From positions 103,358-133,256 of the forward strand of contig DADP01000024.1 in the NCBI GenBank assembly GCA_002495025.1: a stretch of DNA of 29,899 nt, given 5' to 3'. The position numbers and the translations under genes are program-made. The notes under the pieces were generated by a model, which was not told the origin of the DNA, ran no database searches, and saw only the letters and a list, made by a program, of their open reading frames with translations. This document shows, piece by piece, positions 15,296 through 23,493 of this stretch (its first letter is position 1; every line of letters starts with the position of its first letter). This DNA is from Desulfurococcaceae archaeon UBA285 (lineage in GTDB: Archaea; Thermoproteota; Thermoprotei_A; Sulfolobales; Desulfurococcaceae).

Positions 15296-15969
15296 ATACA
15301 CAACTAGTAATGCTTTCACGTGGAGCTGAAGCCGAGATCTATCTAGTAGACTTCTTTGGTGTAAAAGCAGTATTAAAAAAGAGAGTGAGTAAGAAGTATA
15401 GAGCACCATTATTCGACGAGTTATTTATAAAAACCAGGACGCGTACAGAGGCGAGAGTGCTTTCAGAACTATATCTCTCAGGGTTAAAAGTACCAGGTGT
15501 TTTATTTGTCGACGAAGACAAAGGAGTACTCATTTTGGAATACATTGAGGGAGAGCGGGCTACAGAGGTCTTTGAAAAATCGGAATTCGAAAAACTAATT
15601 TCCATTTCAAGAGAAATAGGTAGATTTGCTAGTGTAATGCACAGTCTTAGAATATACCATGGAGACTTCACACTTGCAAATATTATAATAGCCGACGACA
15701 ACGTCTACGTAATAGATTTTGGACTAGCTGGATACAGTGACGACATTGAAGAATACGCTATAGACCTACACTTAATGGCTAGAAGTATACATGCTTCAAA
15801 ACCCGAATACGCTGAAAAACTCGTCAACGCCATGCTCAAAGAGTATAAATTACACTATAAGGGAGACGCTGAAGAAGTAATTTCGAGAATGAAGGAAATA
15901 AGAGTTAGAGGGAGATACGTGGATAGAGAGCTACGTAAGGCCATTATGAGGGAGCGCTATATTGATTAA
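15283..15969 (+). CDS. bud32: KEOPS kinase/ATPase Bud32
   Basis: This small RIO-like atypical kinase activates Kae1 in KEOPS. It has the glycine-poor start GAEAEIY at residues 14-20, K32/K33 after VKAVL, the catalytic HGD at 126-128 with N133, and the metal-binding D145 in IDFG. The C-terminal basic tail RGRYVDRELRKAIMRERY is conserved in the family. The ATG at 15283 follows GGAGG by 7 bases. Kae1 and Bud32 overlap but are not fused, unlike the fusion known in Methanocaldococcus. The stop overlaps the next gene by 8 bases. Confidence 0.96.
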   Translation: MATMNTQLVMLSRGAEAEIYLVDFFGVKAVLKKRVSKKYRAPLFDELFIKTRTRTEARVLSELYLSGLKVPGVLFVDEDKGVLILEYIEGERATEVFEKSEFEKLISISREIGRFASVMHSLRIYHGDFTLANIIIADDNVYVIDFGLAGYSDDIEEYAIDLHLMARSIHASKPEYAEKLVNAMLKEYKLHYKGDAEEVISRMKEIRVRGRYVDRELRKAIMRERYID

Positions 15970-16531
15970 TCTATGCTTTATAACTGGAAACCAACACAAA
16001 TACCTAGAAGTAAAATCAATTGCTAGTGAATATGGATTAAACATAGAGATGTGTACAGCGCCAAAAATAGAAGTTCAAGCAGATAGTATTGAAGAAGTTG
16101 TTTTAAAATCAGCAATATTGGCATACTTCTTCACTGGAAAACCAGTACTCGTAGAAGACGCCGGGTTATTCATAGAAGCACTCAACGGGTTTCCAGGCCC
16201 CTATAGTAGCTACGTGTATAAAACAATAGGAATACAGGGAATACTAAAACTACTCGAAGGTGTTGAAAATAGACGTGCTTGTTTTAAATCAGCTGTTGCC
16301 GTTGTACTAGAAAACACGATTATAACTAGTACTGGAGAAGTATGTGGTGAAATCTCGAGAGAACCACGTGGCAATCAGGGTTTTGGATTCGACCCGATAT
16401 TCATACCAAGTGGTGAAACACGGACATTTGGAGAAATGAGTATTCAAGAAAAGAATAGATATAGTCATAGAGCAAAAGCTGTACGGAGTGTTTTCGAAGA
16501 AATAGTTTTTAAAACAAATATAAAGCCCTGA
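15962..16531 (+). CDS. rdgB: XTP/dITP pyrophosphatase (HAM1/RdgB family)
   Basis: This house-cleaning enzyme hydrolyses inosine and xanthosine triphosphates to keep them out of nucleic acids. Motifs are FITGNQHKYLEV at residues 6-17, VEDAGLFIEALNGFPGPYSSY near 64-84, and the C-terminal GFGFDPIF near 140-147 and SHRAKA near 168-173. Length (189) is normal. The TTG start has GGGAG 8 bases upstream and overlaps the Bud32 stop, so Kae1, Bud32 and this gene form one unit. I recall the Bud32-RdgB adjacency in other archaea. Confidence 0.95.
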   Translation: MINLCFITGNQHKYLEVKSIASEYGLNIEMCTAPKIEVQADSIEEVVLKSAILAYFFTGKPVLVEDAGLFIEALNGFPGPYSSYVYKTIGIQGILKLLEGVENRRACFKSAVAVVLENTIITSTGEVCGEISREPRGNQGFGFDPIFIPSGETRTFGEMSIQEKNRYSHRAKAVRSVFEEIVFKTNIKP

Positions 16532-16569
16532 ATGCAAAGGATTTTAAGTGGAAAAATACAAGCCTCAGA

Positions 16570-16577
16570 TTTATAAG
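16570..16577 (+). promoter_or_regulatory. TATA box of the S15 operon
   Basis: TTTATAAG, followed by CCTGG, predicts a transcript start near 16600. That leaves a leader of about 20 bases that contains GGGTG ahead of the S15 ATG. Confidence 0.5.
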
Positions 16578-16620
16578 CCTGGTTTATCATTTCAACTGAT
16601 AATGATTTGGGTGCTTTTCA

Positions 16621-17106
16621 ATGAACAAGAAGCGTGATAAAGGTAAATCACACCCAACAAGACCGGCTAGAGCAGGTCCACCCAGATGGTTAAAACTAGA
16701 CATGAGTCCAAGCGACATAGAACTACTAGTTGTAGAACTAGCTAAGAGAGGATATACACCATCAATGATTGGCATTATACTAAGAGACCAGTTTGGAATA
16801 CCACTAGTTAAACAAGTAATTGGCAAGAAAGTAGAAGATATACTAGAAAATCACGGTGTTAAAATCGTTGTTCCAGAAGACTTATTCAACTTAATGAAGA
16901 GAGCTGTTAATCTCAGAAGACACTTAGAAGAACACCCCAAAGATACACACAGCCAGCGTGGATTAATAGAGATAGAGTCTAAAATACACAGACTTGTAAA
17001 ATACTATAAGAGAATTGGTAAACTACCACCAGACTGGAAATACGACCCCGAAGCAGCCAAGTTAATTGTTTCGACGGGTATATACAGGTTCCAAGAAGCA
17101 GCTTAA
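16621..17106 (+). CDS. rps15: Ribosomal protein S15 (archaeal S13e type)
   Basis: This small-subunit protein binds the central domain of 16S rRNA. The N-terminal KGKSHPTRPARAGPPRWLK and the core LAKRGYTPSMIGIILRDQFG are typical of the archaeal/eukaryal form. The S15 domain proper follows with RRHLEEHPKDTHSQRGLIEI near residues 99-118, then SKIHRLVKYYKRIGKLP. Length (161) is slightly above the common 150. GGTG lies 7 bases before the ATG, and a TATA box is at 16570. It heads a group with a Cdc45-like gene, Pcc1 and S3Ae. Confidence 0.96.
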   Translation: MNKKRDKGKSHPTRPARAGPPRWLKLDMSPSDIELLVVELAKRGYTPSMIGIILRDQFGIPLVKQVIGKKVEDILENHGVKIVVPEDLFNLMKRAVNLRRHLEEHPKDTHSQRGLIEIESKIHRLVKYYKRIGKLPPDWKYDPEAAKLIVSTGIYRFQEAA

Positions 17107-17108
17107 TC

Positions 17109-17125
17109 TATTTTTCTCTTTCTGT
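17109..17125 (+). terminator. Possible T-rich terminator after S15
   Basis: TATTTTTCTCTTTCTG follows the S15 stop directly. The next gene is in the same direction after 43 bases, so read-through or partial termination is equally possible. Confidence 0.25.
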
Positions 17126-17149
17126 TGCTAGCGTAAACCCGGTGGTTTA

Positions 17150-18304
17150 TTGAGTGGAGAAGAAGCTCTTTTGAAACTCATAAAGGAAAAAGCTACAAGT
17201 TTTGTTATAATTCCAGATACTTCTCTTGACTCACTACTAGCTGCTTCTATACTACATAAAAACCTCTCAGAGTATGGTTTAAATGTAAAGTTATCACTTG
17301 ATCCCAAATTACTCGTAGATTACCCCAAAGACCCTGCTATATTGTTAAATCTACCAGCTATAAGTGATGCACAAATCTCTATAGTTAGAAGAGATGAAAA
17401 CACCTCGTTAACTGGAATTATTGTTTCAATAGTTGATAAACTACCCGGAATAGACAAATGGGATAAACTACTAGCTCTACTAGCTGCTTTCTATCATGGA
17501 TTATACGATATATCCAGTGAGACTATTGGGACCATTGAAACCAGTTATTTTAAAGAACTCTCAGAGGAGAAAATAGTCCATAGCACACTGGGGCTTAGAG
17601 TTTGGGGTGCAAAGAGAGTTGGTCTTGCAACAGCTCTATCAAGAACTCTCCTCCCATTTATACCAGGAATAAGCGGTAATCATGAAAATGCTCGTAGAAT
17701 AGTTAGTGAGATATTTAAATCGCAAGATACAAATGGTATTCGTTTAAAAGAGTTTGCGGGGAACCAAAAAGATCCTCTACGCGAAGTACTAAACCTCCTC
17801 GTCAAACACATTCAAAGCAATAGACAAATACCTCAACAAATAGCATACAAGTTACTAGGCGATTTCTATATCTCTATCCCAGAACTCGGTGAGACTTCAG
17901 AAATAGAGGCAAGTGAGTTGCTTGGTGCGCTTGTAGTATATAATAGTGTTTATTCAAATAGTCCTGAAGACCTACTCTTTATCTCTATTGAAAAATCTAT
18001 TTTGAATGTTGCTTTCACAGTGTATAATGAAGTAATAGACAGTGTAGCCGAGAAAATAGCACGATATTTTGAAGTAGCGAGAAATGGAGATCCTATTCCG
18101 GCCAGCGAGCTATATCCTATTACTCGACCAGATTTAATAGTTGATGTTTTATCCTACGCGGGGGTTTTGCCATTAAGTCGTGTAGTGAAAATAATGGTAG
18201 ATGGAAATACATATACTGTTCTAAGAGAATTAATACGTGTAAAAACCAAACCGAGCGAGGCATACTCGATTTGCGAGGAGAGTCAGCTGTGTCCAGTAAA
18301 GTAA
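17150..18304 (+). CDS. Cdc45/RecJ-like protein with degenerate DHH domain
   Basis: This 384-residue protein has no clear catalytic motif. Its N-terminus, FVIIPDTSLDSLLAASIL at about residues 18-35, resembles the first strand-loop-helix of DHH phosphoesterases. However, the D-x-D and DHH metal ligands are missing; only D23, D27 and a GLYD near residue 118 remain. The position between S15 and Pcc1-S3Ae is where, as I recall, many archaea carry the RecJ-like GINS-associated nuclease or its inactive crenarchaeal counterpart (RecJdbh/Cdc45). I therefore infer the Cdc45-like subunit of the replicative helicase complex with MCM and GINS. TTG is the start, with GGTGG upstream. It overlaps Pcc1 by 16 bases. 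Confidence 0.6.
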   Translation: MSGEEALLKLIKEKATSFVIIPDTSLDSLLAASILHKNLSEYGLNVKLSLDPKLLVDYPKDPAILLNLPAISDAQISIVRRDENTSLTGIIVSIVDKLPGIDKWDKLLALLAAFYHGLYDISSETIGTIETSYFKELSEEKIVHSTLGLRVWGAKRVGLATALSRTLLPFIPGISGNHENARRIVSEIFKSQDTNGIRLKEFAGNQKDPLREVLNLLVKHIQSNRQIPQQIAYKLLGDFYISIPELGETSEIEASELLGALVVYNSVYSNSPEDLLFISIEKSILNVAFTVYNEVIDSVAEKIARYFEVARNGDPIPASELYPITRPDLIVDVLSYAGVLPLSRVVKIMVDGNTYTVLRELIRVKTKPSEAYSICEESQLCPVK

Positions 18305-18585
18305 AGAGTATTTTGGAATTGAAAACAAGTAATTGTAATCTATTAGTTGCAGTGAAAAACTCGTTAAGCCCCGATAACACCCAGGTAACTAGAGACATGT
18401 CTATTCGTGAATCCATAGTGAGATATAATAATTCGCTTTATACCTATAGAGTAGAAGTGGAAGTAGTAGGTGATCTTCTCCACGCATTAAAGAGAACATC
18501 TTCTACAATTAACGAATTACTCTTAATACTTAAATCCATTGAGAAAACACTAAATACTATTACTACTGGTTCAATACAAGAATAA
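18289..18585 (+). CDS. pcc1: KEOPS subunit Pcc1
   Basis: Pcc1 is the small dimerising subunit of KEOPS that contacts Kae1 and helps bind tRNA. The 98-residue product has the Pcc1 pattern of strands and helices: a first strand pair, a central SLSPDN segment, a strand with YRVEVEVVGDLLHALKRTSS, and a final long helix ending LLILKSIEKTL. The GTG at 18289 has GAGGAG 8 bases upstream, so I prefer it over a TTG at 18271 that would precede this site. Kae1 and Bud32 are encoded 3 kb upstream, so three KEOPS genes are in the window. Confidence 0.75.
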   Translation: MSSKVKSILELKTSNCNLLVAVKNSLSPDNTQVTRDMSIRESIVRYNNSLYTYRVEVEVVGDLLHALKRTSSTINELLLILKSIEKTLNTITTGSIQE

Positions 18586-18658
18586 CTTTTTAAAGGTGAA
18601 TTCATTTTAAAGGTTTTAGTGATTAAATTAAAGATGCTGAAAGAGGTGCTTTATCAAC

Positions 18659-19300
18659 GTGTCTTCACGACCAGTAGTAAAAGACAAGTGGAAAATGAAA
18701 AAATGGTATGAAGTACTAGCTCCAGAAGAGTTTGGAGGAGTTAGTCTAGGTAGTATTCCAGCAGACGACCCAGACAAACTAATTGGAAGAGTAATAGAGA
18801 CAACAATGTATGATCTAACAGGCGATATAACTCAAGTACATGTAAAACTATACTTCCAAATCATAAAAGTAGAAGGAGATAAAGCATATACAAGACTCAA
18901 AGGACACGAACTAGCTAGAGACTACATGAAGAGCCTTGTTAGAAGAAAGAGTAGTAAAATCCAGGGAATTTTCGACGTTGAAACAAAAGATGGTTACAAG
19001 CTAAGAGTAACTATTGTTGCACTAACAAGTTATAGGTGTAAGACTAGTCAAAAGAAGGCAATTAGAAAGATCATGCGTGAATACATATATGAAAAAGCAC
19101 CACAATTAAACTACTATGAATTCATAAATGAGATATTGAAGGGAACTGTTTCTAATGATATAGCTGAAAGAGCTAGAAAGATCTATCCAATTAGAAGAGT
19201 AGAAGTATACAAAACCAAGCTGTTAATGATACCTACACCCGAAGGACCCAAACCAGCAGTGGTTATATCACCAATTCAATTAAAGAAGACAGCAAAGTAG
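18659..19300 (+). CDS. rps3ae: Ribosomal protein S3Ae (eS1)
   Basis: This small-subunit protein lies on the platform near the mRNA exit. Typical segments are KDKWKMKKWYEVLAPEEFG at about residues 8-26, GRVIETTMYDLTGDITQ near 43-59, RLKGHELARDYMKSLVRRKS near 80-99, and VTIVALTSYRCKTSQKKAIR near 119-138. Length (213) is normal. The GTG start is preceded by GAGGTG, 12 bases away, in the recurring GGTGCTTT context. ATTTTAAAGG at about 18605-18614 is a likely TATA box, so it can be expressed apart from the upstream Pcc1. Confidence 0.96.
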   Translation: MSSRPVVKDKWKMKKWYEVLAPEEFGGVSLGSIPADDPDKLIGRVIETTMYDLTGDITQVHVKLYFQIIKVEGDKAYTRLKGHELARDYMKSLVRRKSSKIQGIFDVETKDGYKLRVTIVALTSYRCKTSQKKAIRKIMREYIYEKAPQLNYYEFINEILKGTVSNDIAERARKIYPIRRVEVYKTKLLMIPTPEGPKPAVVISPIQLKKTAK

Positions 19301-19414
19301 TAATTCTTTTCTACTATACAGTGTTTTCACATATATCAAGAACTCCTAGTTCTCAACATCTATTCAAAACACCTTATTTTCTCAATCATATTAAAATACA
19401 TTGAGGTGTATGAA

Positions 19415-20662
19415 TTGGTAAAAGCTATATTGCTAGCTGCAGGAGAGGGTACTCGTCTCAGACCTATCACCGAAACCCGGCCTAAATCCATGATACCTAT
19501 TCTATGCCGTCCAATAATAGACTGGCATATCAAAGCACTCATTGAAGCAGGTGTTGAAGAAATAGTAGTTGTTGTTGGATACTTAAAAGAACAAATAGTA
19601 AAACACATTGAGTCAAAAGAATATAGAAGCAGAGTTAAAATAGTAGAACAGGGAGAACTACGTGGTACAGGAGACGCTATAGTTAAAGCTAGCGAGAAAA
19701 TCGGTGTGGGTGAGGATGTAGTAGTAGCCTATGCCGATGTTTTCCTCGAGGATTGGAGTATATATAGAGAACTAGCCAATAGAGATGGATACTACATAGT
19801 AGGTGTTAGAGTTCAAGACCCTCGTAACTATGGTGTTCTCGAAGTCAGAAATTCCAATCTCGTAAAAATAATTGAAAAACCAGAAATACCACCATCAAAC
19901 CTTGTAAACGCTGGAATATACAAATTAAATACAAGCGATATTCTTGAAAACAAGGAAATACCTTTGAGTCCCAGAGGCGAACTAGAAGCGACAGATTTAA
20001 TTACAAAAATAGCTTCATTGAAACCCGTAAAAGTATTGGTCTACGAGAAAAAGTGGATTGATATTGGTAAACCATGGCATATAATTGAAGCAAATAAAAT
20101 AGCACTTGAAAACCACTCATTTGAGGTAAAAGGTAGAATTATTAATCCAGTCTTTATTCGAGGTAAAATCCATGTAGACGAAGAAAGCACTATATATCCA
20201 TTTACAACAATTGAGGGGCCTGTCTATATTGATAGAAACGTGGAAATAGGGCCAAACGCATACATCAGACCATACAGTGTTATATGTAGCGGTTCCAAAA
20301 TAGGCTTTTCAGTTGAAGTCAAAGAAAGTGTCTTATTTGAAAACGTCCATGCACATCACTTAGCATACATTGGAGATAGTGTTATATGTGAAAACGTAAA
20401 TCTGGGAGCTGGCACTGTACTCGCAAATCTAAGACATGATGGAGCTACTGTTAAAATGACTATTAAGGGTATTCGAGAAGACACTGGTAGGAGGAAGCTA
20501 GGAGCTATAATAGGAGCAGGTGTTAAAACAGGTATCAACGTTTCAGTAATGCCTGGTGTAAAAATAGGTTCTAATTCATGGATTCTCCCCGGCGTCGTAG
20601 TATATAGAGATATACCAAGCAATACTATATATCCCCCAAAAACAAACACTATAAATGAGTGA
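19415..20662 (+). CDS. GlmU-like sugar-1-phosphate nucleotidyltransferase with left-handed beta-helix
   Basis: The N-terminal half is a nucleotidyltransferase: LLAAGEGTRLRPITETRPKS at about residues 6-25 holds the G-x-G-T-R and P-K motifs, and VNAGIY near 165 is the sugar-binding loop. From about residue 245 the protein becomes hexapeptide repeats ending NLGAGTVLANLRHDG and GVKTGINVSVMPGVKIG, the acyltransferase beta-helix seen in GlmU. This predicts a bifunctional enzyme making UDP-N-acetylglucosamine or a related nucleotide sugar for protein glycosylation or surface glycans. The true sugar and nucleotide cannot be read from sequence. I choose the TTG at 19415, with GAGGTG 6 bases upstream; a GTG at 19406 is inside that site. 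It overlaps the next gene by 8 bases. Confidence 0.88.
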   Translation: MVKAILLAAGEGTRLRPITETRPKSMIPILCRPIIDWHIKALIEAGVEEIVVVVGYLKEQIVKHIESKEYRSRVKIVEQGELRGTGDAIVKASEKIGVGEDVVVAYADVFLEDWSIYRELANRDGYYIVGVRVQDPRNYGVLEVRNSNLVKIIEKPEIPPSNLVNAGIYKLNTSDILENKEIPLSPRGELEATDLITKIASLKPVKVLVYEKKWIDIGKPWHIIEANKIALENHSFEVKGRIINPVFIRGKIHVDEESTIYPFTTIEGPVYIDRNVEIGPNAYIRPYSVICSGSKIGFSVEVKESVLFENVHAHHLAYIGDSVICENVNLGAGTVLANLRHDGATVKMTIKGIREDTGRRKLGAIIGAGVKTGINVSVMPGVKIGSNSWILPGVVVYRDIPSNTIYPPKTNTINE

Positions 20663-21065
20663 GATGAGAGAAATGCCTGAATACGAGATAGATGAGTTTA
20701 AAAAGAAGTATCCTAGACTAGCCGATGAAATCCTATCTGGTAAAACAAAACAAATCAATCTACAAATACAGTTATTAGACCCGTGGAGAGGCTATGTCCC
20801 AACAGTAGTCGATTATATCAGAAGGTGTAAAACCGTTGAAGAGGCATTTGAAGTTCTAGACTACCTTGTTAAAAGAGGCGAGTTAACCCAGGAACAGGCT
20901 GAAAAGTATAGAGAGGTTTTGAGAAGCGGCGGTATAGAGGCTTTTGGCGGTAGAAAAGAAGACGACTACTACTATAGAGAAGCAGTAAAGTACTGGAATA
21001 AACTAGCCAGGAAAATAAAACGTAGTGAAAGCGAGCTAGAGGAGAACATTGAAGAAACTACTTAG
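20655..21065 (+). CDS. DUF2095 family archaeal protein
   Basis: This acidic, helix-rich protein of 136 residues fits the uncharacterised archaeal family DUF2095 as I recall it. The best conserved-looking parts are LLDPWRGYVPTVVDYIRRC at about residues 41-59, LVKRGELTQEQAEKYREVL near 71-89, and GRKEDDYYYREA near 99-110. No catalytic motif, signal peptide or membrane segment is visible. The C-terminus is a charged tail of Glu and Ser. It starts within the last codons of the GlmU-like gene (ATGAGTGA overlap), so the two are translationally coupled. Its 3' end overlaps the convergent GTPase gene by 8 bases. Confidence 0.7.
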   Translation: MSEMREMPEYEIDEFKKKYPRLADEILSGKTKQINLQIQLLDPWRGYVPTVVDYIRRCKTVEEAFEVLDYLVKRGELTQEQAEKYREVLRSGGIEAFGGRKEDDYYYREAVKYWNKLARKIKRSESELEENIEETT

Positions 21066-22281
21066 ATTTAGCTGATACTATTTTAATAACATCATCGTCT
21101 TCTAAGACGTGTGTTTCACCGATTCTACGCTTTCTCTTCGCGTCTACTGCGTATAGAAAGCCTTCTCCAAGGTCTGTGTGTACCATGTATGCTAGTTCTC
21201 TAGCTGTAGTTCCCTTTTCCACTAGGTATGCATCGGGGAGTATGTTTCCATTGTGGTCAGTATACTTGTTTTCATCTTCTACTGGGTAAACAGTGATCAT
21301 TCCGAGTTTGTCAAATACAGCTCTCTTCAATAACTCTTGCACACCTGTCGAACCATATACTTTTAAAACGTTTTTCTCAACTAGTTCTAGAGCCCTCAAC
21401 TGCTCTCTACTAATTTCTCGCTGGATTATTTTAAACTCGCTGTCTCCAGGAAGGTATTCTACTACTCCACTCTGACTTGCTTTTCTCAGGATCAACTCTG
21501 CAAGTCCGCTAACAGGAACAACGTTTTCTACGCCGAACACCTCTATTAGTTTTTTAATGTTGTCTCTTGCTTCGGGATAGTCTGCTTTATTTGCTGCTAT
21601 TATAATGGGTTTTGAAACCTCTCGTAGTTTAATAGCGAATTCTTCAATGTCGCTTTGACTCCATGTACGCGGGTTTTTATCGGCTAGTCCACTGAGTTTT
21701 ATTGCTTCAACTACGTGTTTTCTCTTTATACTCAAACCCGTTAGGTTTTGATATATAACGTCTACTGGATTTTGCGCTGTAACTAGTACTCTCGAGATTT
21801 TAGAACTCCATACTCTTAAAACAACTGATTTAAACCACTCGTCTATTTCTCTCTTTATCAACTCGGCTTCTTCAACTGGGTTGTAAGTACCTGGTTTTCC
21901 CCTATTGCCCTCTAAATCCGTTGAGCCAGATGCGTCTACTACGTGGATTAATACATCAGCTTGTCTCAAATCATCCATAAACTTGTTTCCAAGACCTCTA
22001 CCCTGACTAGCTCCTGGAATTAATCCTGCAACATCTATTATTTTCACTGGGATAAACCTATAGCCCCTTACGCAGAAGCCACTACGTGGATTACACGATT
22101 GTAGTCCTAGTTCGACGTGAACACACTTCTTTCTAAGATATGCTACTCCAATATTTGGCTCTATAGTTGTAAAGGGATGGTCTGCTATTTTAACTGGTAT
22201 AAGTGTGAGAGCTGCGAATAATGTTGATTTTCCAACGTTTGTTTTTCCCACTATACCAATTATTTTTTCTGGGGGCGGCAT
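21058..22281 (-). CDS. OBG-like GTPase, Ygr210/YchF family with TGS domain
   Basis: This translation-associated P-loop NTPase has G1 GKTNVGKST near residues 11-19, G3 DVAGLIPGA near 84-92 and NKAD near 230. Its C-terminus forms a TGS domain (YPVEDEN through the final strand). The insert VELGLQSCNPRSG with FCVRG after G2 matches the archaeal Ygr210-type branch rather than bacterial YchF, although it is often annotated as YchF. I prefer the ATG at 22281 (407 residues) over a TTG at 22285-22287, which lies only 1-2 bases from a weak GGTTG site. The gene is divergent from L15e, with overlapping promoters, and convergent with the DUF2095 gene. Confidence 0.88.
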   Translation of the reverse strand: MPPPEKIIGIVGKTNVGKSTLFAALTLIPVKIADHPFTTIEPNIGVAYLRKKCVHVELGLQSCNPRSGFCVRGYRFIPVKIIDVAGLIPGASQGRGLGNKFMDDLRQADVLIHVVDASGSTDLEGNRGKPGTYNPVEEAELIKREIDEWFKSVVLRVWSSKISRVLVTAQNPVDVIYQNLTGLSIKRKHVVEAIKLSGLADKNPRTWSQSDIEEFAIKLREVSKPIIIAANKADYPEARDNIKKLIEVFGVENVVPVSGLAELILRKASQSGVVEYLPGDSEFKIIQREISREQLRALELVEKNVLKVYGSTGVQELLKRAVFDKLGMITVYPVEDENKYTDHNGNILPDAYLVEKGTTARELAYMVHTDLGEGFLYAVDAKRKRRIGETHVLEDDDVIKIVSAKSK

Positions 22282-22295
22282 TTTCAAGCAACCAG

Positions 22296-22305
22296 TTTAT
22301 ATAAA
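22296..22305 (+). promoter_or_regulatory. Palindromic TATA box of L15e in a divergent promoter
   Basis: TTTATATAAA is a perfect palindrome 47 bases before the L15e ATG, giving a predicted transcript start near 22327. On the minus strand this box would start transcription inside the GTPase gene. A second element, CTTTAATAG at about 22318-22326, is the better candidate for the GTPase. Confidence 0.5.
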
Positions 22306-22351
22306 ACCCCTAAAATCTATTAAAGTTAGATTTGGCAACGTGGTGTTTACG

Positions 22352-23017
22352 ATGGCCAAGAGTATGTATCACTATCTAGCGGAAACATGGCATAAAATAT
22401 ACCAGGGGGAGTTAAAACACCTGTTGAGAGAGAGGTTAATAGAGTGGAGAAGACAGCCAAGTGTTGTTAGAATAGAAAAACCAACTAGACTAGATAGAGC
22501 GAGAGCACTTGGATACAAGGCAAAAATAGGATTTATAGTTGTAAGAGTAAGAGTACGCAAGGGTGGACAGAGAAAGCCAAGACCAGATAGTGGTAGAAGA
22601 CCAAAGAGAATGGGTGTTTACGGATACGCTCCAGCAAAGAGTTTGAGGTTAATAGCAGAAGAGAGAGCTGCTAGAAAGTATAGAAACATGGAGGTTTTAA
22701 ACAGCTACTATGTTGGAGAAGACGGTAAATACAAGTGGTTTGAAGTAATACTAGTAGATAGAAGCCACCCAGCTATCTGTAGAGACCCAGAGATAAAATG
22801 GATTTGCGAACCACAAAACCGTGGAAGAGTATTTAGAGGATTGACAAGTGCTGGTAAGAAAATGAGAGGATTAAGAAAGAGTAGAGGACTCAAGGGAACA
22901 ATATACTACAAGTGGAAGAAGAAACAGAAAGAACGCGAACTTAAGAAACGCCATGAAGCAAGTAGGGGAGCGCGTGACCCATGGCAGGTAGCAGAGAGAT
23001 TGAAAGAAGAAAAGTAG
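22352..23017 (+). CDS. rpl15e: Ribosomal protein L15e
   Basis: This is a basic large-subunit protein of 221 residues. Typical segments are MYHYLAETW at residues 5-13, RLIEWRRQPSVVRIEKPTRL near 27-46, RVRVRKGGQRKPRPDSGRRP near 65-84, and NRGRVFRGLTSAGKKMRGLR near 151-170. The ATG at 22352 has GGTG 7 bases upstream. A long in-frame extension upstream is open but would run through the promoter and into the divergent GTPase, so I reject it. The 3' end overlaps the COG1325 gene by 37 bases. Confidence 0.97.
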   Translation: MAKSMYHYLAETWHKIYQGELKHLLRERLIEWRRQPSVVRIEKPTRLDRARALGYKAKIGFIVVRVRVRKGGQRKPRPDSGRRPKRMGVYGYAPAKSLRLIAEERAARKYRNMEVLNSYYVGEDGKYKWFEVILVDRSHPAICRDPEIKWICEPQNRGRVFRGLTSAGKKMRGLRKSRGLKGTIYYKWKKKQKERELKKRHEASRGARDPWQVAERLKEEK

Positions 23018-23457
23018 AGGTTTTTCAAGTAGAAATAACTACTTTTTGTCATGCTACGGAAGACTGTCTACGTGTAGAACACGCCATCAAGAACCTTTTA
23101 CCCCAAGAACTCAGAAATGCTATTAATATAAGTGTAGATAGCCAGGAAGGATACTATGGAAATCCAATAAACATACTTAGTACTAAAATAACGCTGAAAA
23201 ACCATATAGATGCACTACTAAAACACTTGTCTACAACACTACCACAAATTGAAAAATCAATATTGAAGACAACTTTTGACTTGCGATTCGACCCTTCAAC
23301 AAGGAGGTTTATAATTAGGTTTTCTAAGCAAGACCTATATCTTGGAACACTGAAAATAAGTGATACAGACGACGTAGTTAAATTAGCAATGTTTTTCAAA
23401 AACGCCAAGCGTAGAAATGATGTTTTAGAATACCTTGCTAGTATTGGATTAATATAG
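22981..23457 (+). CDS. COG1325 RNA-binding protein, predicted exosome-associated
   Basis: This 158-residue protein fits the archaeal RNA-binding family PF01877 (COG1325), predicted from gene neighbourhood to be linked with the exosome. The VEVFQVEITTFCHATEDCLR segment at about residues 12-31 is the family's signature start, with the conserved HATED. FDLRFDPSTRRFIIRFSKQD follows near 99-118, then LGTLKISDTDDVVKL. The only in-frame start is the ATG at 22981, 37 bases inside L15e, with GGGAG 8 bases upstream. It sits between L15e and the RNase P genes, the arrangement expected from the archaeal exosome superoperon. Confidence 0.8.
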   Translation: MAGSREIERRKVEVFQVEITTFCHATEDCLRVEHAIKNLLPQELRNAINISVDSQEGYYGNPINILSTKITLKNHIDALLKHLSTTLPQIEKSILKTTFDLRFDPSTRRFIIRFSKQDLYLGTLKISDTDDVVKLAMFFKNAKRRNDVLEYLASIGLI

Positions 23458-23493
23458 TAATTTTTCTGCTCTAACTAGACATAGGTGTACTTA

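Noticed and set aside
18617..18646. GTGATTA followed 11 bases later by CTGA before S3Ae, resembling half of a C/D guide RNA
   Set aside because: There is no box C or D' partner, and the segment lies in the S3Ae leader with its ribosome binding site.
22205..22351. In-frame upstream extension of L15e by 49 codons
   Set aside because: It runs through the L15e TATA box and into the divergent GTPase gene; the ATG at 22352 has a proper GGTG and begins the conserved L15e sequence.
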